Source of the DNA: Sphingosinicellaceae bacterium | GTDB taxonomy: Bacteria; Pseudomonadota; Alphaproteobacteria; Sphingomonadales; Sphingomonadaceae | Length of the DNA: 64,000 nucleotides | Direction of reading: 5' to 3' | Assembly (NCBI GenBank): GCA_019285715.1 | Contig: CP079108.1 | Location: forward strand, 2,433,001 to 2,497,000 | Shown: one piece after another, positions 46,201-59,205 of the stretch | How the letters are laid out: each line of letters starts with the position of its first letter | How positions within the stretch are numbered: the stretch's first letter is position 1 | Position numbers and translations under genes: made by a program | The notes under the pieces: model-generated | Seen by the model: only the letters and a program-made list of their open reading frames with translations | Databases searched by the model: none | What the model was told of the DNA's origin: nothing

Positions 46201-46361
46201 TGGGCGGGCTGCTGGTCAGCCAGGTGCTGACCCTGTTCATCACACCGGTCGTCTATCTCGGCATCGAGGGGATCGGCAGTCGCCGCCGGGCGCGCAAGCT
46301 GCCGGAGCAGCCCGCCCTGCCGCTCGACCTGCCCGAACGACAGCGCATCGCGGCGGAGTAG
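43251..46361 (+). CDS. RND multidrug efflux permease (MdtB/MdtC-like)
   Basis: Predicted 1036 residues. N-terminus [45 protein letters not shown] fits the MdtBC/MuxBC branch. Proton relay pair in [20 protein letters not shown]; the second helix bundle has [19 protein letters not shown]. Porter loops lie around residues 30-330 and 550-860. Only one permease gene is present, whereas MdtBC needs two, so it probably works as a homotrimer. Its ATG overlaps the adaptor stop. Outer-membrane channel not in the window. Confidence 0.93.
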   Translation: [1036 protein letters not shown]

Positions 46362-46443
46362 CACACCGGCGGGCACTACCGGCCTTGCCGCCCGTTGCGC
46401 CCGACGTTAGACCCCGCCGCCAATCCCTGCCAAAGGACCGACT

Positions 46444-46650
46444 ATGTCCGATACCATCACACTGACGCTCACCGAAGACGAAGCCGAGATCGTGCTGTCG
46501 GCCCTCGAGGACGACCGCGAAGGCTATGTCGACGCCGCACGCGAAGCGTTCGCGGAAGGCGACAAGACCAACGGCACGACCTTCGGCGAAGCGGCCGACC
46601 GCATCCAGCTGCTCGCGGTGCGCCTCAAGGCGATGATGCCCAACCTTTGA
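46444..46650 (+). CDS. Small acidic protein of unknown function
   Basis: Predicted 68 residues: MSDTITLTLTEDEAEIVLSALEDDREGYVDAAREAFAEGDKTNG, then TFGEAADRIQLLAVRLKAMMPNL. Strongly acidic with an LTEDEAEIVLSAL helix; no family recognised. An AAAGGA site lies about eight bases before the ATG, supporting translation. The downstream CoA-transferase starts at a TTG that overlaps its TGA (TTGA), so coupling is likely. Confidence 0.65.
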   Translation: MSDTITLTLTEDEAEIVLSALEDDREGYVDAAREAFAEGDKTNGTTFGEAADRIQLLAVRLKAMMPNL

Positions 46651-47873
46651 GCGCAGACGCACCCGCCAGTCCTGAGGCCTCAGCGCCGCTGCCCCTCGCC
46701 GGCATAAAGGTCCTCGACCTCGGCTCGGTCGTGTTCGCGCCTTATGCCGGGCAGTGGCTGGCTGACCTCGGTGCGGACGTCGTCAAGGTCGAGGCCCCCG
46801 GCGGCTGTTCGACGCGCTACACCGGGCCGAGCCACGAGCCCGGCATGTCGGCGATCTTCCTGGGGGTGAACCGGTCGAAGCGTTCGATCGTCCTCGATCT
46901 CGGCGATCCCGGCGCGCGGGAAGCCTTGCTGCGCCTCGTCGACGGGGCCGACGTGCTGCTCCACTCGATCCGTCCGCAAAAGCTCGCGAAGCTCGGCCTC
47001 GACCCTGCGACCATGCTGGCCCGCAACCCGAGGCTGGTGTTCGCCGGGCTTCACGGTTTCGCCGACGGCGGACCGTATGCGGGCAAGCCGGCCTATGACG
47101 ACGTCATCCAGGGCATGACCGGCATTGCCGACCTGATGGGGCGCCAGAGCGGTTCGCCCGCCTATTACCCCGCGATCAACGCCGACAAGGTCAGCGGTCT
47201 GACCGCGGCCATCGCCATCCTCGCCGCACTGGTCCGGCGCAACGCCACGGGAGCTGGCGGCTTCGTCGAGGTGCCGATGTTTGAGAGCGTCGTCGCCTTC
47301 AACCTCGTCGAGCACCTGTACGGCGAGCAGTTCGTGCCCGCCCGCGGTGCGATGGGCTACCCCCGCGCCATGGCCGCATGGCGTCGCCCGCTGCCGACCG
47401 CGGACGGCTTCATCTGCACGATGCCCTACACCGACGTGCACTGGCGGGCGTTCTTCACCGAGGTCGGACGCCCCGACCTCGCCGTCGACGCGCGTTTCAC
47501 CGACGTCGGTGTCCGCACCACCAACATCGGCGCGCTGTACGCGCTGGCGGGCGAGTTCATCGCCACCCGCACCACCGCCGACTGGGTCGCCACACTCGGC
47601 CGCCTGCAGATCCCCGCCGCGCCGATGGCGACGCTTGAGGACCTGCTCACGGACCCGCAACTGGCCGCGACGGATTTCTTCGAGGAATTGCCCGACCCGG
47701 CGGGGACACTGCGCTACCCCGGCGTGCCGGTGCGTTTCGACGGAGTCCGCCCGCCGCTGCGCTACCCGCCCCGCCTCGGCGAACACACCCGCAGCGTGCT
47801 GGCGGAGGCGGGCTTCGCAGACGCCGACATCGACGCGCTCGTCGCCAGCCGAGCGGCGCGTGAGCAGGCGTAA
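46647..47873 (+). CDS. CaiB/BaiF family class III CoA transferase
   Basis: Transfers CoA between acyl-CoA and a carboxylate using a catalytic Asp. Predicted 408 residues from TTG 46647 (no good ribosome site; coupled to the previous gene). Family blocks: GIKVLDLGSVVFAPYAGQWLADLGADVVKVE at the N-terminus, NRSKRSIVLDL, FADGGPYAGKPAYDDVIQGMTG with the Asp after Ala-Tyr, and WRRPLPTADGFICTMPYTD. Substrate not identifiable; members act on carnitine, succinate, oxalate and aromatic acids. The next gene starts 68 bases downstream. Confidence 0.88.
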   Translation: MSADAPASPEASAPLPLAGIKVLDLGSVVFAPYAGQWLADLGADVVKVEAPGGCSTRYTGPSHEPGMSAIFLGVNRSKRSIVLDLGDPGAREALLRLVDGADVLLHSIRPQKLAKLGLDPATMLARNPRLVFAGLHGFADGGPYAGKPAYDDVIQGMTGIADLMGRQSGSPAYYPAINADKVSGLTAAIAILAALVRRNATGAGGFVEVPMFESVVAFNLVEHLYGEQFVPARGAMGYPRAMAAWRRPLPTADGFICTMPYTDVHWRAFFTEVGRPDLAVDARFTDVGVRTTNIGALYALAGEFIATRTTADWVATLGRLQIPAAPMATLEDLLTDPQLAATDFFEELPDPAGTLRYPGVPVRFDGVRPPLRYPPRLGEHTRSVLAEAGFADADIDALVASRAAREQA

Positions 47874-47941
47874 CGAGACGTCTTAAGTCCGGGCTGATTT
47901 TCGGCTATAGCGACCTCACCGGACACCGCGGGGCGCATTCG

Positions 47942-48733
47942 ATGGCGAGCGTGGCAGCATCAACGATCGCTCCGGCGAGCGCGCCGATCCCGCGCGACCG
48001 GGTGGCGAGGGACCGCCGTTTCTACGTCTGGATGTCGGGCGCGATCGTCGTCGCCGCCTTCGGCGGTTTTACCCCGACGTTCTGGCGGCCGATGGCGACC
48101 GGAGCCTCGGTCGGTGCGCCGATCCTGTATATCCACGGCGCCCTGTTCACGGCCTGGGTGCTGTTCCTGTTCGTCCAGTCGGCGCTGGTCGCCAGCGGCC
48201 GGACACTCCGCCACAAGGACTGGGGCCTCGCCGGGGTCGCGCTGGCGGGGATGATGGCATTCTCGGTGCCGGTCGCGGTGCTCAACTCGATCCACCTGGC
48301 GGAACTCAACGGCTTCGGCGAGTCGGCGCGACGCTTCTCGGTCGTCCCGCTCGTCGGCCTGCTGGTCTGGGGCAGCCTGCTCATCGTCGCGTTCGCCAAC
48401 GTCCGCCGGCCCGAAACCCACAAAAGGCTCATCATCGTCGCCAGCGCCGCGATGCTGCAGGCGGCGATCGCCCGCGTGTTCATCCTGCTGGCGGGTGCGG
48501 GCCAGCACCTCGGGCCGTCGCCGCCGGTATTCTTTACCATCCCCGCCGGCATAATTGCCGATCTCTTCATCGTCGCCGGGATGATCTACGACTGGCGCAG
48601 CCGGGGTCGACCGCACCGCGCCTACGTCATTGGCGGCGCGGCGGTGCTGGCGGTACAGCTGCTCGTGGTGCCGCTGTCCATGACCCCGCAGTGGCTCGGC
48701 TTCGTCGAGCAGTTCGAGCGACTCCGCGGCTAG
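47942..48733 (+). CDS. Polytopic membrane protein, function unknown
   Basis: Predicted 263 residues with about seven hydrophobic segments: WMSGAIVVAAFGGF, ILYIHGALFTAWVLFLFVQ, GLAGVALAGMMAFSVPVAV, VVPLVGLLVWGSLLIVAFA, LIIVASAAMLQAAIARVF, TIPAGIIADLFIVAGMIYD, YVIGGAAVLAVQLLVV. RHKDWG and RPETHKRL motifs are shared with a DUF-type family in Sphingomonads; I cannot name it surely. Inner-membrane localisation is inferred. It starts at ATG 47942. Confidence 0.7.
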   Translation: MASVAASTIAPASAPIPRDRVARDRRFYVWMSGAIVVAAFGGFTPTFWRPMATGASVGAPILYIHGALFTAWVLFLFVQSALVASGRTLRHKDWGLAGVALAGMMAFSVPVAVLNSIHLAELNGFGESARRFSVVPLVGLLVWGSLLIVAFANVRRPETHKRLIIVASAAMLQAAIARVFILLAGAGQHLGPSPPVFFTIPAGIIADLFIVAGMIYDWRSRGRPHRAYVIGGAAVLAVQLLVVPLSMTPQWLGFVEQFERLRG

Positions 48734-48785
48734 GTGCGGCAATCTGCAGACGACAGGCGGTTATCGCCACAGCTATGAAGCGGTC

Positions 48786-49715
48786 GTGCGCCGCCTCCTC
48801 CTCCCAAGCCCCGGTGCGACCAAGCCCGCTCGGAGTGTGATCATCAGGTTCGGCGCAATCGTGCTGACGGTCGCCCACCTCCCATCGCCACTGGTCTCGG
48901 GCGCGGTCGCGAAGCCGGTCATCGCCGCCAGCGCACCCGTTGCCAGCGATGCCGACAAGCAGGCCGCGCGTTTCGAGGGCCTGCCGGTTACCGACGCGCT
49001 GATCGACCAGCGCCCCCGGATCGCGGCCCGCATTGCCGCCCTGCCCGCGCACGGCCCTGCCCCGGAAACCTTCGTCCTCGCGGTCGGTGGCAGCGGCTTC
49101 CAGGCGCTGTTCGACCGCGAGGCGAGGCGTGCCGCCGGCGTCCTGACCGCGCGCACCCCGGGACCGTCGCTGGTCCTCAGCAATTCACCCGACCAGGTCC
49201 GGCGCGGCATCCTCGCGTCGCCCAGGACCGTTGCTCTGACCATCGCTGCGATCGGCCGGCGCGCCGTTCGAGGCGACACGTTGATCATCTACCTGGCATC
49301 GCACGGCGGCCGCGACGCCAACATCGAGATGGACGCACCGCGCCTCGACTTCGAGGACCTGACTGCAACCGCGCTGGCCGGCGACCTGCAGCGCGCCGGC
49401 ATCCAGCGCCGCATCATCATAATTTCGGCCTGCTTCGGCGCAACCTGGATCAAGCCGCTGGCCAGCCCGACCACGATTCTGCTGACCGCCGCCGATGTCG
49501 ATCGCACCTCGTTCGGCTGCGATGACAGCCGCGAGTTGACCGTCTTCGGCGAGGCGATGCTGCGCGAGCTGAGCGGCCGTCAAAGCCTTGCCCAGGCCTT
49601 CGCCCGCGCCAAGCTCCGCATTGCCGCCGCGGAGCGCGCCGAACGCGAATTGCCCTCGCGCCCGCAGTCGTGGGTCGGCAACGCGATGGCCGCGATCTGG
49701 TCCGCACCGCGCTGA
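48786..49715 (+). CDS. Peptidase C13-like (legumain/caspase-fold) exported protein
   Basis: Predicted 309 residues. The core has the C13/caspase dyad: His173 in LIIYLASHGGRDA and Cys216 in IIIISACFGATW. TFVLAVGGSG and LLTAADVDRTSFGC are further family-like blocks. C13 peptidases usually cut after Asn, as legumain and GPI transamidase do. A hydrophobic stretch (IIRFGAIVLTVAHLPSPLVSGAVA) near residue 20 suggests export. GTG 48786 is used; GTG 48837 would give a neater signal peptide. Bacterial relatives are poorly characterised, so activity is inferred. Confidence 0.75.
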   Translation: MRRLLLPSPGATKPARSVIIRFGAIVLTVAHLPSPLVSGAVAKPVIAASAPVASDADKQAARFEGLPVTDALIDQRPRIAARIAALPAHGPAPETFVLAVGGSGFQALFDREARRAAGVLTARTPGPSLVLSNSPDQVRRGILASPRTVALTIAAIGRRAVRGDTLIIYLASHGGRDANIEMDAPRLDFEDLTATALAGDLQRAGIQRRIIIISACFGATWIKPLASPTTILLTAADVDRTSFGCDDSRELTVFGEAMLRELSGRQSLAQAFARAKLRIAAAERAERELPSRPQSWVGNAMAAIWSAPR

Positions 49716-49722
49716 CGCCGGC

Positions 49723-50082
49723 CTAGCTGCCGGCGAAGAACCGCTCCTCGACGATCTTGCCGTCCGCGACCGTGTACAGCGCGACCTCCTCCATGTGCAT
49801 CGGCTTGCCGTCCGGCTTGTGGGTGACGTCCATCACCCAGCGGATCGCGAACTGGTCGCCGTTGACGTATGGTCCGTAGGTCTCGAGCTTGTCGATGCTG
49901 TGGTTGGCGTCCCACCACGCCGACTTGCCGCGCACCGCCTCGATGCCCTCCAGCCGCGCCATCGGACCTTCCATCGCCTCGATGCTGACAATGTTGTCGG
50001 CCCAGTATTTCTCGCCGATCTGGTCGCTGTGCCCGGCCTTCGACATGGTCACGCAATCGTCGGCAACTTCCCTGATGTTCAC
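49723..50082 (-). CDS. NTF2/SnoaL-like small protein
   Basis: Predicted 119 residues from GTG 50082, chosen because GGGAG lies about eight bases upstream; the longer frame to ATG 50145 lacks a site. Pattern: VADDCVTMSKAGHSDQIGEKYWADNIVSIEAMEG, IEAVRGKSAWWDANHSIDKLE, and FAIRWVMDVTHKPDGKPMHMEEVALYTVADGKIVEERFF, the cone-like fold typical of SnoaL/NTF2 proteins. The cavity may bind a small hydrophobic ligand, but no catalytic residue can be named. Convergent with the C13 gene and divergent from purL. Confidence 0.8.
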   Translation of the reverse strand: MNIREVADDCVTMSKAGHSDQIGEKYWADNIVSIEAMEGPMARLEGIEAVRGKSAWWDANHSIDKLETYGPYVNGDQFAIRWVMDVTHKPDGKPMHMEEVALYTVADGKIVEERFFAGS

Positions 50083-50174
50083 GTCCGCTCTCCCTCGATT
50101 CGCATTTAAGAACATAACACGAACAACGTTACGGGCCAATGACACGCGGCGCGACCTCGGCTAAGGCGCGCGGC

Positions 50175-52328
<2,154 letters not shown>

Positions 52329-52419
52329 AGGGACTCGAGAAGCTCGCGCTCACCCCGATTGCTCCCTGACGGGGCGCGATCCTCCTCCCCGAAGCCGGGC
52401 AGGATTTAGACGTGCCAAA

Positions 52420-52742
52420 GCCCCCGCCGGTGTTCCAACACCGTGGGGGCGATAATCTTGGCCCGTCCGGCCTCCGGCTGGTTCCCGCCCGGCGCTAACT
52501 GGGTGGGGCCGCGAGGCTGAATGCGAGGCGTGTGATCGCTGCATGGGGCGGGCGTCGACGGAACGGCTGGTGTTGAAACTCGAAGGGTGCCACCCAATCC
52601 CGGCTTCACAGGCCAAGATCGGCAACGTGGTGTCCTGTCGGCGGCGGCTTCCCGTGGTGCCCATGCAGCGAACGCGTAACCGGAGTTCCAGGGTAGCGCT
52701 CCCTGTTCGCCGGTGGGCCCTCACCAAAGGATACGAGACCCA
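52420..52742 (-). other. Structured noncoding region, possible unassigned ncRNA
   Basis: The stretch between purL and the gene at 52990 (over 600 bases) holds no convincing coding frame. From about 52742 downward on the - strand it shows nested pairings: GCCCA/TGGGC, GCGAA/TTCGC and CAGGG/CCCTG between 52659 and 52718; CCCGCCC/GGGTGGG at 52484-52507; and a 13-bp bulged hairpin at 52420-52450 followed by TTT. A TTGACA at 52777 has a weak TAGTCC 17 bases further on. It does not carry the hallmark sequences of RNase P RNA, tmRNA, SRP RNA or 6S RNA that I can recognise. Confidence 0.35.
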
Positions 52743-52806
52743 GCACCGGGACTAACCGAAAGGGTTCGTGGTGTCAAGAGGATTGGTACTTGGTCCGCAT
52801 CGCCGC

Positions 52807-52899
52807 TGTCATTCCGGCGAAGGCCGGAACCCGGTTGCATCACGGACCCTGGACGTGGAGTGCTGGAGGCGACCGGGTTCGGGTCTTCGCCGGAATGAC
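52807..52899. repeat. TGTCAT-ended intergenic repeat, copy 5
   Basis: Starts TGTCATTCCGGCGAAGGCCG and ends TTCGCCGGAATGAC, about 93 bases, with CCCGGTTGC / CGACCGGGTT inside. It lies upstream of the DUF4112 gene start. A frame happens to run through it into that gene, but the repeat is not part of the protein. Confidence 0.8.
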
Positions 52900-52989
52900 G
52901 AGGCGGAGGCGCGGGCCCAGTACTTGCACCCCCGCCGCCAACCACCATCTTCGCTCTCCGGCATCCCGCCCGAAAGCACCCGCACGCCA

Positions 52990-53412
52990 GTGGCCACCCT
53001 CCCCCTCGACCGCCTCGCCGCCCACCCGTTGGCCGGCCGCGACCCCGCCGGCACCCGCGCCCGCATCGCGTTGATCGAGCGCGTCATGGAGCGCGGCTTC
53101 ACCATCCCCGGCACGAGCCGCCAGTTCGGCCTCGACGCGGTCGTCGGGCTGATCCCTGTCGCAGGGGACGTAATCACCGGACTGGTCGGCGTGTGGCTCG
53201 TCGTCGAGGCGCGCAACGTCGGTGCGTCGCGCTGGCTGCAGGCGCGTATGCTGGCCAACGTCGGCCTCGATACGGCGGTCGGCGCGATCCCGTTTATCGG
53301 CGACGTGCTCGACTTCCTGTTCAAGTCGAACACCAAGAACCTCCGCCTGCTAAGGCGTCACCTCGACCGGCACCACCCCGCCGGCGCAATCGTCGACGCC
53401 TTGCCGAGCTGA
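52990..53412 (+). CDS. DUF4112 family membrane protein
   Basis: Predicted 140 residues from GTG 52990. Pattern: IPGTSRQFGLDAVVGLIPVAGDVITGLVGVWLVVEARNVGAS, then MLANVGLDTAVGAIPFIGDVLDFLFKSNTKNLRLL, two short hydrophobic hairpins as in DUF4112 proteins. An open frame reaches back to 52768, but that extension reads through the TGTCAT repeat and has no signal, so it is rejected. Small inner-membrane protein of unknown function. The following SDR starts 39 bases downstream. Confidence 0.8.
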   Translation: MATLPLDRLAAHPLAGRDPAGTRARIALIERVMERGFTIPGTSRQFGLDAVVGLIPVAGDVITGLVGVWLVVEARNVGASRWLQARMLANVGLDTAVGAIPFIGDVLDFLFKSNTKNLRLLRRHLDRHHPAGAIVDALPS

Positions 53413-53451
53413 CACCTTGCCGGTCGCGCTCGCTGCGGCCATGACGCGGGC

Positions 53452-54156
53452 ATGACCAACATACTCCTGACCGGCGCATCGCGCGGCATCGGCGCGGCCA
53501 CACTCGCGGTCCTGACGGCCGCCGGAGCGACCGTCGCCGGACAATCGACTCGCGGCGAGAATCGTCTCCTCGCGGCCGACTTGTCGCACCGAGGTGCAGC
53601 GGACCGGCTATGGGACGCGGCGCTCGAGCGCCTCGGCGGCCGCATCGATGTCCTCGTCAACAACGCCGGCGTGTTCGAGGCCGTCGCGGTCAATGCGCAC
53701 GATGCCGAGTGGCAGGCGATGTGGGCGCGCAGCAACGCGATCAATCTCCAGGCCCCGGCCGACCTGTGCCGCCGCGCCGTGCTGCACTTCCAGGAGAACG
53801 GTCGCGGCCGCATCGTCAACGTCGCCAGCCGCGCCGGGCACCGCGGCGACTCCCCCGCGCACTGGCACTATGCCGCCGCCAAGGCCGGGCTCATCGCCAT
53901 GACCAAGACGATCGCGCGAGCCTATGCGGTACAGAACATCCTCGCCTACGCGGTCGCGCCCGGCTTCGTCATGACCGGCATGGCGGAAGATTATCTCGGC
54001 AGCCGCGGCGGCGACACGCTGCTTGCCGACATCCCCCTCGGCCGCGTCGCCTCGCCCGAGGAAGTCGCCGAGACGATCCGCTGGCTGGCGCTTGATGCCC
54101 CTGCTTCGCTGACCGGCGCGACACTCGACGTCAACGGGGCCAGTTATGTCCGCTAA
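53452..54156 (+). CDS. Short-chain dehydrogenase/reductase
   Basis: Predicted 234-residue SDR: TGASRGIG, DVLVNNAGVFE (NNAG present), Ser in NVASRAGHRG and the catalytic YAAAK (Tyr, Lys). C-terminal APGFVMTGM and GATLDVNGASYVR are typical of 3-oxoacyl reductase-like members. The cofactor region (AGQSTRGENR) lacks a clear NAD Asp, favouring NADP(H). It overlaps prmA by 11 bases, an unusual arrangement that suggests one operon. Confidence 0.88.
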   Translation: MTNILLTGASRGIGAATLAVLTAAGATVAGQSTRGENRLLAADLSHRGAADRLWDAALERLGGRIDVLVNNAGVFEAVAVNAHDAEWQAMWARSNAINLQAPADLCRRAVLHFQENGRGRIVNVASRAGHRGDSPAHWHYAAAKAGLIAMTKTIARAYAVQNILAYAVAPGFVMTGMAEDYLGSRGGDTLLADIPLGRVASPEEVAETIRWLALDAPASLTGATLDVNGASYVR

Positions 54157-55048
54157 TTCCGGCGGCTGGAGGGTCACGCTCCACTGCAACCGCGCCGAGG
54201 CCGAAGCGATACCGTTCGCCGACGAGGTCTTCGCCGATCTCGACTCCCCGCCGACGCTGCTGACCGACGAGCCCGATCCGGGGCGCCCCGACGACTGGCT
54301 GCTGCACGCCTATTTCGCCGACCAGCCTGAACCGGAATGGCTCGCGAGGCTGTCGGCGATGGCACCGGGCAGCATTGCCGCGCCGCAGGTCGAGCGCCTC
54401 CCCGATACGGACTGGGTGACGCTCAGCCAGGCCGGGCTAGAGCCGGTACGGGCGGGCCGCTACCACGTCGCGACGCGCGAGCATGCGCACCGGCTCAGGC
54501 CCGGCGAGATCGGCCTGGTCATTGACGCGGGACTGGCGTTCGGGACCGGGCAGCATGCGACGACCGCAGGCTGCCTGTCGGCGCTCGACCGGCTGGCGCG
54601 TTCGCACCGCTTCGAGAATATCGTGGATCTGGGGACCGGCACCGGCGTCCTCGCCTTCGCCGCGGCGCTGACATGGCGGCGGGCGCGGGTCACCGCCAGC
54701 GACATCGATCCGGTCGCGGCGGTCGTCGCGCGCGCCAATGCCCGGGTAAACGCTGTCTCGCTCGGCGTCGGCACCGGGCGGGTCGACGTGTTTGCAGCGA
54801 AGGGACTGAACGATCGCCGACTGCGGCAGCGCGCGCCCTATGATCTGGTCATCGCCAATATCCTGGCGCAACCGCTGGTCGAGCTCGCTGGGTCAATCGC
54901 GGGGGCATTAAAACCGGGCGGGTTCGTCGTGCTGGCCGGATTGCTCGACAGCCAGGCTGCGAAAGTCACCGGGGCCTATGCGGCGCGAGGCCTCAAACGC
55001 GTGGCGACCAGCGGCGGCGAATGGCCGACGCTGGTCCTCCGTTCTTAG
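54146..55048 (+). CDS. prmA: Ribosomal protein L11 methyltransferase
   Basis: PrmA trimethylates lysines and the N-terminus of ribosomal protein L11 using SAM. Predicted 300 residues. N-terminal L11-recognition part (WRVTLHCNRAEAEAIPFADE), then the SAM domain: LAFGTGQHATTAGCLSALDRL, IVDLGTGTGVLAFAAAL and the NPPF-like NILAQPLVELA. The NILA motif is the usual PrmA variant. It overlaps the upstream SDR by 11 bases. After the stop the sequence carries a direct repeat CTAGGACTAGG and the convergent small ORF at 55082. Confidence 0.93.
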   Translation: MSANSGGWRVTLHCNRAEAEAIPFADEVFADLDSPPTLLTDEPDPGRPDDWLLHAYFADQPEPEWLARLSAMAPGSIAAPQVERLPDTDWVTLSQAGLEPVRAGRYHVATREHAHRLRPGEIGLVIDAGLAFGTGQHATTAGCLSALDRLARSHRFENIVDLGTGTGVLAFAAALTWRRARVTASDIDPVAAVVARANARVNAVSLGVGTGRVDVFAAKGLNDRRLRQRAPYDLVIANILAQPLVELAGSIAGALKPGGFVVLAGLLDSQAAKVTGAYAARGLKRVATSGGEWPTLVLRS

Positions 55049-55081
55049 GTCGACAGTCCGCTAGGACTAGGCCCGCTAGGA

Positions 55082-55228
55082 CTAGGCGCGCCAGGCGTGG
55101 AACAGAGCGGCTTCCGCCCGGATGGGCGCAAAGCCGAGCCGGCGCGACGCGCGCTGGGTCGTGCGGACGGACTGCGTAACCGCAGTCGGCCGGACGATCG
55201 GCTCGATGGTTTCGACGTTGGCCTTCAT
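55082..55228 (-). CDS. 48-residue small basic protein
   Basis: Reads MKANVETIEPIVRPTAVTQS, then VRTTQRASRRLGFAPIRAEA and ALFHAWRA. A good AGGAG site lies about eight bases upstream of the ATG, and the frame ends at a TAG, so translation is plausible. It is basic and has no recognised family. Located between prmA and ligA, convergent with prmA. Below usual gene-calling length. Confidence 0.5.
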   Translation of the reverse strand: MKANVETIEPIVRPTAVTQSVRTTQRASRRLGFAPIRAEAALFHAWRA

Positions 55229-55347
55229 GGCCGTTCTCCTGCAAAATCCGGAGAGGCTGTGCCGCTCCGGTGATGCGGATATAAACTATTCGCAGGTTCG
55301 CTGCAGTGCAGCGAAGTCGATTGCAGCCATGCGGTGGGCGCATAGTA

Positions 55348-59132
<3,785 letters not shown>

Positions 59133-59205
59133 GCGGGATTGCCCCAAAAACTAGTATTGCCCGGGCGTCTGCCCGAGCGGGGAACACCGCTGCGCCGCGC
59201 CGCGG

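Noticed and set aside
52340-52760. tmRNA, RNase P RNA, SRP RNA or tRNA in the noncoding stretch
   Set aside because: I looked for the RNase P GAGGAAAGTCC box, a tRNA T-loop GGTTCGAATCC, a tmRNA tag frame starting Ala-Asn-Asp, and the SRP GGAAGCAGC loop. None is present in either strand.
52768-52989. N-terminal extension of the DUF4112 protein
   Set aside because: The extension translates the TGTCAT repeat and is not DUF4112-like. The GTG at 52990 gives the normal length.
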